64,000 nucleotides of DNA. Source: Hydractinia symbiolongicarpus (Eukaryota > Cnidaria > Hydrozoa > Anthoathecata > Hydractiniidae). Positions 11,357 through 23,217 of this stretch are shown in pieces. The notes under the pieces were generated by a model, which was not told the origin of the DNA, searched no databases, and saw only the letters and a list, made by a program, of their open reading frames with translations. Location of the stretch: the NCBI RefSeq assembly GCF_029227915.1, contig NC_079879.1, positions 14,696,001 to 14,760,000 on the forward strand. The letters run 5' to 3'. Within the stretch, counting starts at the first letter, position 1; the number at the start of each line of letters is the position of its first letter. The position numbers and the translations under genes were made by a program.

Positions 11357-13721
11357 TGCAGCTTACCATTGGCCTATTCCTTCCAGTCTCAATGCGTTAT
11401 AACGTCCCAAGTCGTTTTCATTAGTGTCGTTGCCTTACAACACTCTTAACTACGTGCACAGCCCTATAAAGGCTGTAATATGGCCTTTTGCAGTCTAATA
11501 AAGGCCTCACACGCAAATCACGTGATTTCATTTGCCTGCGCAGGTTAACTTTGGACTAATCGTTCCTGTCTAAATGTGCTACAACGTCCCAAGATGTTTT
11601 CATTGGCGAAGTTGCCTTACAACACTCTTAACTACGTGCACAGTCCTATAAAGGCTGTAATATGGTCCTTGCAGTCTAATATAGGCTTCACACGTAAATC
11701 ACGTGATTTCACCTGCCTGCGCAGGTTACCTTTGGACTAATAGTTCCAGTCTCAATGTGCTACAACGTCCCAAGTCGTTTTCATTAGCGCCGTTGCTTTA
11801 CAAAACTCTTAACTACGTGCATAATCCTATAAAGGCTGTAATATGGCCTTCTGCAGTCTAATACAAGCCTCACACGTGAATCACGTGGTTCCATTAGCCC
11901 GTGCAAGTTACCATTGGCCTAATCCTTCAAGTCTCAATGTGCTACAACGTCCCAGGTCGTTTTCATTAGCGCCGTTGCCTTACAAAACTCTTAACTACGT
12001 GCATAATCCTATAAAGGCTGTAATATGGCCTTCTGCAGTCTAATACAAGCCTCACACGTAAATCACGTGGTTCCATTAGCCCGTGCAAGTTACCATTGGC
12101 CTAATCCTTCAAGTCTCAATGTGCTACAACGTCCCAGGTCGTTTTCATTAGCGCCGTTGCCTTACAACACTTTTAACTACATGCACAGTCCTATAAAGGC
12201 TGTAATATGGCCTTTTGCAGTCTAATAAAGGCTTCCCACGTAAATCACGTGGTTTCACCTGCCTGCGCAGGTTACCTTTGGACTAATCGTTCCAGTCTCA
12301 ATGCGCTACAACGTGCCAAGATGTTTTCATTGGCGAAGTTGCCTTAGAACACTCTTAACTGCGTGCACAGTCCTATAAAGGCTGTAATATGGCCTTTTGC
12401 AGTCTAATAAATGCCTCACACGTAAATCACGTGGTTCCATTTGCCTGTGCAAGTTACCATTGGCCTAGTCCTTCAAGTCTCAATGTGCTACAACGTCCCA
12501 GGTCGTTTTCATTAGCGCCGTTGCCTTACAACACTTTTAACTACGTGCACAGTCCTATAAAGGCTGTAATATGGCCTTTTGCACTCTAATAAAGGCTTCA
12601 CACGCAAATCACGTGGTTTCACCTGCCTGCGCAGGTTACCTTTGGAATAATCGTTCCAGTCTCAATGCGCTACAACGTCCCAAGATGTTTTCATTGGCGA
12701 AGTTGCCTTAGAACACTCTTAACTACGTGCACAGTCCTATAAAGGCTGTAATATGGCCTTTTGCAGTCTAATAAAGGCCTCACACGCAAATCACGTGATT
12801 TCACTTGCCTGCGCAGGTTACCTTTGGACTAATCGTTCCAGTCTCAATGTGCTACAACGTCCCAAGATGTTTTCATTGGCGAAGTTGCCTTAGAACACTC
12901 TTAACTACGTGCACAGTCCTATAAAGGCTGTAATATCGCCTTTTGCAGTCTAATAAAGGCCTCACACGTAAATCACGTGGTTCCATTTGCCTATGCAGGT
13001 TACCATTGGATTATTCCTTACAGTCTTAATGCGCTACAGCGTCCCAAGTCGTTTTCATTAGCGCCGTTGCCTTACAACACTCCTAACTACGTGCACAGTC
13101 CTAAAAAGGCTGTAATATCGCCTTTTGCAGTCTTTTAAAGGCCTCACACGTAAATCACGTGGTTCCATTTGCCTGCGCAAGTTACCATTGGCGTAGTCCT
13201 TCAAGTCTCAATGTGCTACAACGTCCCAGGTCGTTTTCATTAGCGCCGTTGCCTTACAACACTTTTAACTACGTGCACAGTCCTATAAAGGCTGTAATAT
13301 GGCCTTTTGCACCCTAATAAAGGCCTCACACGTAAATCACGTGGTTCCATTTGCCTGTGCAGGTTACCATTGGACTATTCCTTACAGTCTCAATGCATTA
13401 GAGCGTCCCAAGTCGTTTTCATTAGCGCCGTTGCCTTACAACACTCCTAACTACGTGCACAGTCGTATAAAGGCTGTAATATGGCCTTTTGCAGTCTAAT
13501 AAAGGCCTCATACGTAAATCACGTGGTTTCACCTGCCTGCGCAGGTTACCTTTGGACTAATCGTTCCATTCTTAATGCGCTACAACGGCCCAAGTTGTTT
13601 TCATTGGCGAAGTTGCCTTAAAACTCTCTTAACTACGTGCACAGTCCTATGAAGGCTGTAATATGGCCTTTTGCAGTCTAATAAAGGCCTCACACGTAAA
13701 TCACGTGGTTCCATCTGCCTG
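11357..13721 (+). repeat. 13-monomer higher-order repeat (2,365 bp), copy 2
   Basis: Second copy of the 13-unit block. The unit at 11298 is a crossover product: it starts like the unit at 13663 (CCATCTGCCTGTGCAG) and continues like the unit at 8933 (GCAGCTTACCATTGG). Small differences from copy 1 include TTAACTTTGG near 11546, CACTGTCC near 10184 present only in copy 1, and CCAAAAAAGG near 10735 present only in copy 1. Confidence 0.88.
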
Positions 13722-15300
13722 TGCAGGTTACCAGTGGACTAGTCGTTCTAGTCTCAATGCGCTACAACGTCCCAAGTCGTTCTCATTTGCTCCGTTGCTT
13801 TACAACAATCTTAACTACGTGCACTGTCCTATAAAGGCTGTAATATGGCCTTTTGCACTCTAATAAAGGCTTCACACGCAAATCACGTGGTTTCACCTGC
13901 CTGCGCAGGTTACCTTTGGAATAATCGTTCCAGTCTCAATGCGCTACAACGTCCCAAGATGTTTTCATTGGCGAAGTTGCCTTAGAACACTCTTAACTAC
14001 GTGCACAGTCCTATAAAGGCTGTAATATGGCCTTTTGCAGTCTAATAAAGGCCTCACACGCAAATCACGTGATTTCACTTGCCTGCGCAGGTTACCTTTG
14101 GTCTAATCGTTCCAGTCTCAATGTGCTACAACGTCCCAAGATGTTTTCATTGGCGCCGTTGCCTTACAACACTTTTAACTACGTGCACAGTCCTATAAAG
14201 GCTGTAATATGGCCTTTTGCACTCTAATAAAGGCTTCACACGCAAATCACGTGGTTTCACCTGCCTGCGCAGGTTACCTTTGGAATAATCGTTCCAGTCT
14301 CAAAGCGCTACAACGTCCCAAGATGTTTTCATTGGCGAAGTTGCCTTAGAACACTCTTAACTACGTGCACAGTCCTATAAAGGCTGTAATATCGCCTTTT
14401 GCAGTCTAATAAAGGCCTCACACGTAAATCACGTGGTTCCATTTGCCTATGCAGGTTACCATTGGAATAATCGTTCCAGTCTCAATGCGCTACAACGTCC
14501 CAAGATGTTTTCATTGGCGAAGTTGCCTTAAAACACTCTTAACTACGTGCACAGTCCTATAAAGGCTGTAATATGGCCTTTTGCAGTCTAATAAAGGCCT
14601 TACACGCAAATCACGTGATTTCACTTGCCTGCGCAGGTTACCTTTGGACTAATCGTTCCAGTCTCAATGTGCTACAACGTCCCAAGATGTTTTCATTGGC
14701 GCCGTTCCCTTACAACACTTTTAACTACGTGCACAGTCCTATAAAGGCTGTAACATGGCCTTTTGCACTCTAATAAAGGCTTCACACGCAAATCACGTGG
14801 TTTCACCTGCCTGCGCAGGTTACCATTGGATTATTCCTTACAGTCTTAATGCTCTACAGCGTCCCAAGTCGTTTTCATTAGCACCGTTGCCTTACAACAC
14901 TCCTAACTACGTGCACAGTCCTAAAAATGCTGTAATATCGCCTTTTGCAGTCTTTTAAAGGTCTCACACGTAAATCACGTGCTTCCATTTGCCTGTGCAG
15001 GTTACCATTGGACTATTCCTTCCAGTCTCATTGCGCTTCAACGTCCCAAGTCGTTTTCATTATCGCCGTTGCCTTACAACACTCTTAACTACGTTCACAG
15101 TCCTACAAAGGCTGTAATATGGCCTTTTGCAGACTTATAAAGACCTCACACGCAAATCACGTGGTTTCACCTGTCTGCGCAGTTTACCATTGGCCTAGTC
15201 CTTCCAGTCTCAATGCGCTACAACGTCCCAAGTCGTTTTCATTACTGTCGTTGCCTTACAACACTCTTAACTACGTGCACAGTCCTATAAAGGCTGTAAT
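12260..15300 (+). repeat. Roughly 3 kb satellite segment, copy 1 (partner 18812-22034)
   Basis: 12260-14459 matches 18812-21011 at an offset of 6,552 bp (36 units), and 14573-15300 matches 21307-22034 at 6,734 bp (37 units). The change in offset is explained by a chimeric unit near 14460, where ACCATTGGA from one unit type joins ATAATCG from another, removing one whole unit from this copy. Shared rare variants include GTTCTCATTTGCTCCG, CTCAAAG, CCGTTCCC with TGTAACATGG, and CCTAAAAATGC. Confidence 0.82.
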
Positions 15301-15717
15301 ATCGCCTTTTGCAGTCTAATAAAGGCTTCACACGTAAATCACGTGATTTCACCTGCCTGCGCAGGTTACCTTTGGACTAATCGTTCCAGTCTCAATGCGC
15401 TACAACGTCCCAAGATGTTTTCATTGGCGAAGTTGCCTTACAACACTCTTAACTACGTGCACAGTCCTATAAAGGCTGTAATATCGCCTTTTGCAGTCTA
15501 ATACATGCCTCACACGTAAATCACGTGGTTCTATTAGCCTGTGCAAGTTACCATTGTCCTAATCCTTCAAGTCTTAATGTGCTACAACATCCCAGGTCGT
15601 TTTCATTAGCGCCGTTGCCTTACAACACTTTTAACTACATGCACAGTCCTATAAAGGCTGTAATATAGCCTTTTGCAGTCTAATAAAGACCTCACACGTA
15701 AATCACGTGGTTTCACC
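15301..15717 (+). repeat. Satellite units linking two blocks
   Basis: About two units, including a TACATGCCTCACACG unit with CTATTAGCC and CATTGTCC, and a TATAGCC unit with CATCGGCGAAG. Similar units recur at 22.6-22.9 kb and 23.4-23.5 kb. No other kind of sequence is present. Confidence 0.8.
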
Positions 15718-17719
15718 TGCCTGCGCAGGTTACCTTTGGACTAATCGTTTCATTCTTAATGCGCTACAACGTCCCAAGTTGTTTTCATCGGCGAAGTTGC
15801 CTTAGAACTCTCTTAACTACGTGCACAGTCCTATAAAGGCTGTAATATGGCCTTTTGCAGTCTAATAAAGGCCTCACACGTAAATCACGTGGTTCCATCT
15901 GCCTGTGCAGGTTACCAGTGGACTAGTTGTTCCAGTCTCAATGCGCTACAACGTCCCAAGTCGTTTTCATTTGCGCCGTTGCTTTACAACACTCTGAACT
16001 ACGTGCACTGTCCTATAAAGGCTATAATATGGCCTTTTGCAGTCCAATAAAGGCCTCACACGTAAAAAACGTGATTTCACCTGCCTGCGCACGTTACCTT
16101 TGGACTAATCGTTCCATTCTTAATGCGCTACAACGTCCCAAGTTGTTTTCATTGGCGAAGTTGCCTTAGAACTCTCTTAACTACGTGCACAGTCCTATAA
16201 AGGCTGTAATATGGCCTTTTGCAGTCTAATAAAGGCCTCACACGTAAATCACGTGGTTTCACCTGGCTGCGCAGGTTACCTTTGGACTAATCGTTCCAGT
16301 CTCAATGCGCTACAACGTGCCAAGATGTTTTCATTGGCGAAGTTGCCTTAGAACACTCTTAACTGCGTGCACAGTCCTATAAAGGCTGTAATATGGCCTT
16401 TTGCAGTCTAATAAATGCCTCACACGTAAATCACGTGGTTCCATTTGCCTGCGCAAGTTACCATTGGCCTAGTCCTTCAAGTCTCAATGTGCTACAACGT
16501 CCCAGGTCGTTTTCATTAGCGCCGTTGCCTTACAACACTTTTAACTACGTGCACAGTCCTATAAAGGCTGTAATATGGCCTTTTGCACTCTAATAAAGGC
16601 TTCACACGCAAATCACGTGGTTTCACCTGCCTGCGCAGGTTACCTTTGGAATAATCGTTCCAGTCTCAATGCGCTACAACGTCCCAAGATGTTTTCATTG
16701 GCGAAGTTGCCTTAGAACACTCTTAACTACGTGCACAGTCCTATAAAGGCTGTAATATGGCCTTTTGCAGTCTAATAAAGGTCTCACACGCAAATCACGT
16801 GATTTCACTTGCCTGCGCAGGTTACCTTTGGACTAATCGTTCCAGTCTCAATGCGCTACAACGTGCCAAGATGTTTTCATTGGCGAAGTTGCCTTAGAAC
16901 ACTCTTAACTGCGTGCACAGTCCTATAAAGGCTGTAATATGGCCTTTTGCAGTCTAATAAATGCCTCACACGTAAATCACGTGGTTCCATTTGCCTGCGC
17001 AAGTTACCATTGGCCTAGTCCTTCAAGTCTCAATGTGCTACAACGTCCCAGGTCGTTTTCATTAGCGCCGTTGCCTTACAACACTTTTAACTACGTGCAC
17101 AGTCCTATAAAGGCTGTAATATGGCCTTTTGCACTCTAATAAAGGCTTCACACGCAAATCACGTGGTTTCACCTGCCTGCGCAGGTTACCTTTGGAATAA
17201 TCGTTCCAGTCTCAATGCGCTACAACGTCCCAAGATGTTTTCATTGGCGAAGTTGCCTTAGAACACTCTTAACTACGTGCACAGTCCTATAAAGGCTGTA
17301 ATATGGCCTTTTGCAGTCTAATAAAGGTCTCACACGCAAATCACGTGATTTCACTTGCCTGCGCAGGTTACCTTTGGACTAATCGTTCCAGTCTCAATGT
17401 GCTACAACGTCCCAAGATGTTTTCATTGGCGAAGTTGCCTTAGAACACTCTTAACTACGTGCACAGTCCTATAAAGGCTGTAATATCGCCTTTTGCAGTC
17501 TAATAAAGGCCTCACACGTAAATCACGTGGTTCCATTTGCCTATGCAGGTTACCATTGGATTATTCCTTACAGTCTTAATGCGCTACAGCGTCCCAAGTC
17601 GTTTTCATTAGCGCCGTTGCCTTACAACACTCCTAACTACGTGCACAGTCCTAAAAAGGCTGTAATATCGCCTTTTGCAGTCTTTTAAAGGCCTCACACG
17701 TAAATCACGTGGTTCCATT
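15718..17719 (+). repeat. 11-monomer higher-order repeat (2,002 bp), copy 1
   Basis: Offset of exactly 2,002 bp (11 x 182). Markers are CATCGGCGAAG, the unit with GGACTAGTTGTTCC at about 15920, GGCTATAATATGG with CACGTAAAAAACGTG near 16020-16070, CACCTGGCTG, and AAAGGTCTCACACGC. Within it, units at 16393 and 16939 repeat at 546 bp (3 units), a smaller duplication nested in the larger one. The left junction falls in GCCTGCGCAGGTTACC. Confidence 0.88.
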
Positions 17720-19721
17720 TGCCTGCGCAGGTTACCTTTGGACTAATCGTTTCATTCTTAATGCGCTACAACGTCCCAAGTTGTTTTCATCGGCGAAGTT
17801 GCCTTAGAACTCTCTTAACTACGTGCACAGTCCTATAAAGGCTGTAATATGGCCTTTTGCAGTCTAATAAAGGCCTCACACGTAAATCACGTGGTTCCAT
17901 CTGCCTGTGCAGGTTACCAGTGGACTAGTTGTTCCAGTCTCAATGCGCTACAACGTCCCAAGTCGTTTTCATTTGCGCCGTTGCTTTACAACACTCTGAA
18001 CTACGTGCACTGTCCTATAAAGGCTATAATATGGCCTTTTGCAGTCCAATAAAGGCCTCACACGTAAAAAACGTGATTTCACCTGCCTGCGCAAGTTACC
18101 TTTGGACTAATCGTTCCATTCTTAATGCGCTACAACGTCCCAAGTTGTTTTCATTGGCGAAGTTGCCTTAGAACTCTCTTAACTACGTGCACAGTCCTAT
18201 AAAGGCTGTAATATGGCCTTTTGCAGTCTAATAAAGGCCTCACACGTAAATCACGTGGTTTCACCTGGCTGCGCAGGTTACCTTTGGACTAATCGTTCCA
18301 GTCTCAATGCGCTACAACGTGCCAAGATGTTTTCATTGGCGAAGTTGCCTTAGAACACTCTTAACTGCGTGCACAGTCCTATAAAGGCTGTAATATGGCC
18401 TTTTGCAGTCTAATAAATGCCTCACACGTAAATCACGTGGTTCCATTTGCCTGCGCAAGTTACCATTGGCCTAGTCCTTCAAGTCTCAATGTGCTACAAC
18501 GTCCCAGGTCGTTTTCATTAGCGCCGTTGCCTTACAACACTTTTAACTACGTGCACAGTCCTATAAAGGCTGTAATATGGCCTTTTGCACTCTAATAAAG
18601 GCTTCACACGCAAATCACGTGGTTTCACCTGCCTGCGCAGGTTACCTTTGGAATAATCGTTCCAGTCTCAATGCGCTACAACGTCCCAAGATGTTTTCAT
18701 TGGCGAAGTTGCCTTAGAACACTCTTAACTACGTGCACAGTCCTATAAAGGCTGTAATATGGCCTTTTGCAGTCTAATAAAGGTCTCACACGCAAATCAC
18801 GTGATTTCACTTGCCTGCGCAGGTTACCTTTGGACTAATCGTTCCAGTCTCAATGCGCTACAACGTGCCAAGATGTTTTCATTGGCGAAGTTGCCTTAGA
18901 ACACTCTTAACTGCGTGCACAGTCCTATAAAGGCTGTAATATGGCCTTTTGCAGTCTAATAAATGCCTCACACGTAAATCACGTGGTTCCATTTGCCTGC
19001 GCAAGTTACCATTGGCCTAGTCCTTCAAGTCTCAATGTGCTACAACGTCCCAGGTCGTTTTCATTAGCGCCGTTGCCTTACAACACTTTTAACTACGTGC
19101 ACAGTCCTATAAAGGCTGTAATATGGCCTTTTGCACTCTAATAAAGGCTTCACACGCAAATCACGTGGTTTCACCTGCCTGCGCAGGTTACCTTTGGAAT
19201 AATCGTTCCAGTCTCAATGCGCTACAACGTCCCAAGATGTTTTCATTGGCGAAGTTGCCTTAGAACACTCTTAACTACGTGCACAGTCCTATAAAGGCTG
19301 TAATATGGCCTTTTGCAGTCTAATAAAGGTCTCACACGCAAATCACGTGATTTCACTTGCCTGCGCAGGTTACCTTTGGACTAATCGTTCCAGTCTCAAT
19401 GTGCTACAACGTCCCAAGATGTTTTCATTGGCGAAGTTGCCTTAGAACACTCTTAACTACGTGCACAGTCCTATAAAGGCTGTAATATCGCCTTTTGCAG
19501 TCTAATAAAGGCCTCACACGTAAATCACGTGGTTCCATTTGCCTATGCAGGTTACCATTGGATTATTCCTTACAGTCTTAATGCGCTACAGCGTCCCAAG
19601 TCGTTTTCATTAGCGCCGTTGCCTTACAACACTCCTAACTACGTGCACAGTCCTAAAAAGGCTGTAATATCGCCTTTTGCAGTCTTTTAAAGGCCTCACA
19701 CGTAAATCACGTGGTTCCATT
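17720..19721 (+). repeat. 11-monomer higher-order repeat (2,002 bp), copy 2
   Basis: Second copy of the 11-unit block. A visible difference is GCAAGTTACC near 18090 against GCACGTTACC near 16088. The first unit is hybrid, starting with the CAGTCTTTTAAAGG unit type and switching at GCCTGCGCAGG, which places the crossover. Confidence 0.88.
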
Positions 19722-22034
19722 TGCCTGCGCAAGTTACCATTGGCGTAGTCCTTCAAGTCTCAATGTGCTACAACGTCCCAGGTCGTTTTCATTAGCGCCG
19801 TTGCCTTACAACACTTTTAACTACGTGCACAGTCCTATAAAGGCTGTAATATGGCCTTTTGCACCCTAATAAAGGCCTCACACGTAAATCACGTGGTTCC
19901 ATTTGCCTGTGCAGGTTACCATTGGACTATTCCTTACAGTCTCAATGCATTAGAGCGTCCCAAGTCGTTTTCATTAGCGCCGTTGCCTTAAAACACTTCT
20001 AAACACGTGCACAGTCGTATAAAGGCTGTAATATGGCCTTTTGCAGTCTAATAAAGGCCTCATACGTAAATCACGTGGTTTCACCTGCCTGCGTAGGTTA
20101 CCTTTGGACTAATCGTTCCATTCTTAATGCGCTACAACGGCCCAAGTTGTTTTCATTGGCGAAGTTGCCTTAGAACTCTCTTAACTACGTGCACAGTCCT
20201 ATGAAGGCTGTAATATGGCCTTTTGCAGTCTAATAAAGGCCTCACACGTAAATCACGTGGTTCCATCTGCCTGTGCAGGTTACCAGTGGACTAGTCGTTC
20301 CAGTCTCAATGCGCTACAACGTCCCAAGTCGTTCTCATTTGCTCCGTTGCTTTACAACAATCTTAACTACGTGCACTGTCCTATAAAGGCTGTAATATGG
20401 CCTTTTGCACTCTAATAAAGGCTTCACACGCAAATCACGTGGTTTCACCTGCCTGCGCAGGTTACCTTTGGAATAATCGTTCCAGTCTCAATGCGCTACA
20501 ACGTCCCAAGATGTTTTCATTGGCGAAGTTGCCTTAGAACACTCTTAACTACGTGCACAGTCCTATAAAGGCTGTAATATGGCCTTTTGCAGTCTAATAA
20601 AGGCCTCACACGCAAATCACGTGATTTCACTTGCCTGCGCAGGTTACCTTTGGTCTAATCGTTCCAGTCTCAATGTGCTACAACGTCCCAAGATGTTTTC
20701 ATTGGCGCCGTTGCCTTACAACACTTTTAACTACGTGCACAGTCCTATAAAGGCTGTAATATGGCCTTTTGCACTCTAATAAAGGCTTCACACGCAAATC
20801 ACGTGGTTTCACCTGCCTGCACAGGTTACCTTTGGAATAATCGTTCCAGTCTCAAAGTGCTACAACGTCCCAAGATGTTTTCATTGGCGAAGTTGCCTTA
20901 GAACACTCTTAACTACGTGCACAGTCCTATAAAGGCTGTAATATCGCCTTTTGCAGTCTAATAAAGGCCTCACACGTAAATCACGTGGTTCCATTTGCCT
21001 ATGCAGGTTACCATTGGATTATTCCTTACAGTCTTAATGCGCTGCAGCGTCCCAAGTCGTTTTCATTAGCGCCGTTGCCTTACAACACTTTTAACTACGT
21101 GCACAGTCCTATAAACGCTGTAATATGGCCTTTTGCACTCTAATAAAGGCTTCACACGCAAATCACGTGGTTTCACCTGCCTGGGCAGGTTACCTTTGGA
21201 ATAATCGTTCCAGTCTCAATGCGCTACAACGTCCCAAGATGTTTTCATTGGCGAAGTTGCCTTAAAACACTCTTAACTACGTGCACAGTCCTATAAAGGC
21301 TGTAATATGGCCTTTTGCAGTCTAATAAAGGCCTCACACGCAAATCACGTGATTTCACTTGCCTGCGCAGGTTACCTTTGGACTAATCGTTCCAGTCTCA
21401 ATGTGCTACAACGTCCCAAGATGTTTTCATTGGCGCCGTTCCCTTACAACACTTTTAACTACGTGCACAGTCCTATAAAGGCTGTAACATGGCCTTTTGC
21501 ATTCTAATAAAGGCTTCACACGCAAATCACGTGGTTTCACCTGCCTGCACAGGTTACCATTGGATTATTCCTTACAGTCTTAATGCTCTACAGCGTCCCA
21601 AGTCGTTTTCATTAGCACCGTTGCCTTACAACACTCCTAACTACGTGCACAGTCCTAAAAATGCTGTAATATCGCCTTTTGCAGTCTTTTAAAGGCCTCA
21701 CACGTAAATCACGTGGTTCCATTTGCCTGTGCAGTTTACCATTGGACTATTCCTTCCAGTCTCATTGCGCTTCAACGTCCCAAGTCGTTTTCATTATCGC
21801 CGTTGCCTTACAACACTCTTAACTACGTTCACAGTCCTACAAAGGCTGTAATATGGCCTTTTGCAGTCTTATAAAGACCTCACACGCAAATCACGTGGTT
21901 TCACCTGTCTGCGCAGCTTACCATTGGCCTAGTCCTTCCAGTCTCAATGCGCTACAACGTCCCAAGTAGTTTTCATTACTGTCGTTGCCTTACAACACTC
22001 TTAACTACGTGCACAGTCCTATAAAGGCTGTAAT
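18812..22034 (+). repeat. Roughly 3 kb satellite segment, copy 2 (partner 12260-15300)
   Basis: Carries the same ordered variants as 12260-15300 and keeps the one unit missing there (about 21125-21306). Differences are scattered single bases, for example AACACTTCTAAACACG near 19995 and CTGGGCAGG near 21182. It directly follows and overlaps the second 11-unit block, so the 2,002-bp duplication and this one happened at separate times. Confidence 0.82.
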
Positions 22035-23125
22035 ATGGTCTTTGCGGTCTAATAAAGGCTTTACACGTAAATCACGTGATTTCACCTGCCTGCGCAGGTT
22101 ACCTTTGGACTAATCCTTCCAGTCGCAATGTGCTACAACGTCCCAAGTCGTTTTCATTAGCGCCGTTCCTTTACAACACTCTTAACTACGTGCATAATCC
22201 TATAAAGGCTGTAATATGGCCTTCTGCAGTCTAATACATGCCTCACACGTAAATCACATGGTTCCATTTGCCTGCGCAAGTTACCATTGGCCTAGTCCTT
22301 CAAGTCTCAATGTGCTACAACGTCGCAGGTCGTTTTCATTAGCGCCGTTGCCTTACAACACTTTTAATTACGTGCACAGTCCTATAAAGGCTGTAATATG
22401 GCCTTTTGCAGACTAATAAAGGCTTCACACGCAAATCACGTGGTTTCACCTGCCTGTGCAGGTTACCTTTGGACTAATCGTTCCAGTCTCAATGCGCTAC
22501 AACGTCCCAAGATGTTTTCATTGGCGAAGTTGCCTTACAACACTCTTAACTACGTGCACAGTCCTATAAAGGCTGTAATATCGCCTTTTGCAGTCTAATA
22601 AAGGCTTCACACGTAAATCACGTGATTTCACCTGCCTGCGCAGGTTACCTTTGGACTAATCGTTCCAGTCTCAATGCGCTACAACGTCCCAAGATGTTTT
22701 CATAGGCGAAGTTGCCTTACAACACTCTTAACTACGTGCACAGTCCTATAAAGGCTGTAATGTCGCCTTTTGCAGTCTAATACATGCCTCACACGTAAAT
22801 CACGTGGTTCTATTAGCCTGTGCAAGTTACCATTGTCCTAATCCTTCAAGTCTTAATGTGCTACAACATCCCAGGTCGTTTTCATTAGCGCCGTTGCCTT
22901 ACAACACTTTTAACTACATGCACAGTCCTATAAAGGCTGTAATATGGCCTTTTGCAGTCTAATAAAGGCCTCACACGTAAATCACGTGGTTCCATTTGCC
23001 TGTGCAGGTTACCATTGGACTATTCCTTCCAGTCTCAATGCGCTACAACGTCCCAAGTTGTTTTCCTTAGCGCCATTCCCTTACAACACTATTAACTACG
23101 TGCACAGTCCAATAAAGGTTGTAAT

Positions 23126-23217
23126 ATAGACTTTTTCACTCTAACAAAAGGCCTCACACGTAAATCACGTGGTTACAACACTTTTAACTACATGCACAGT
23201 CCTATAAAGGCTGTAAT
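23126..23217 (+). repeat. Half-length satellite unit (92 bp)
   Basis: The unit begins TAGACTTTTTCACTCTAAC and reads CACGTGGTT directly into ACAACACTTTTAAC, skipping the middle of the monomer. The joint is at about 23174/23175. One extra A in CTAACAAAAGG makes it 92 bp. Leftmost of eight units sharing this deletion. Confidence 0.93.

Noticed and set aside
16010-16070. CACGTAAAAAACGTG as a different functional site
   Set aside because: It is a two-base variant of the common CACGTAAATCACGTG shared by a few related units. It removes the CACGTG hexamer there but is best explained as drift within one HOR family.
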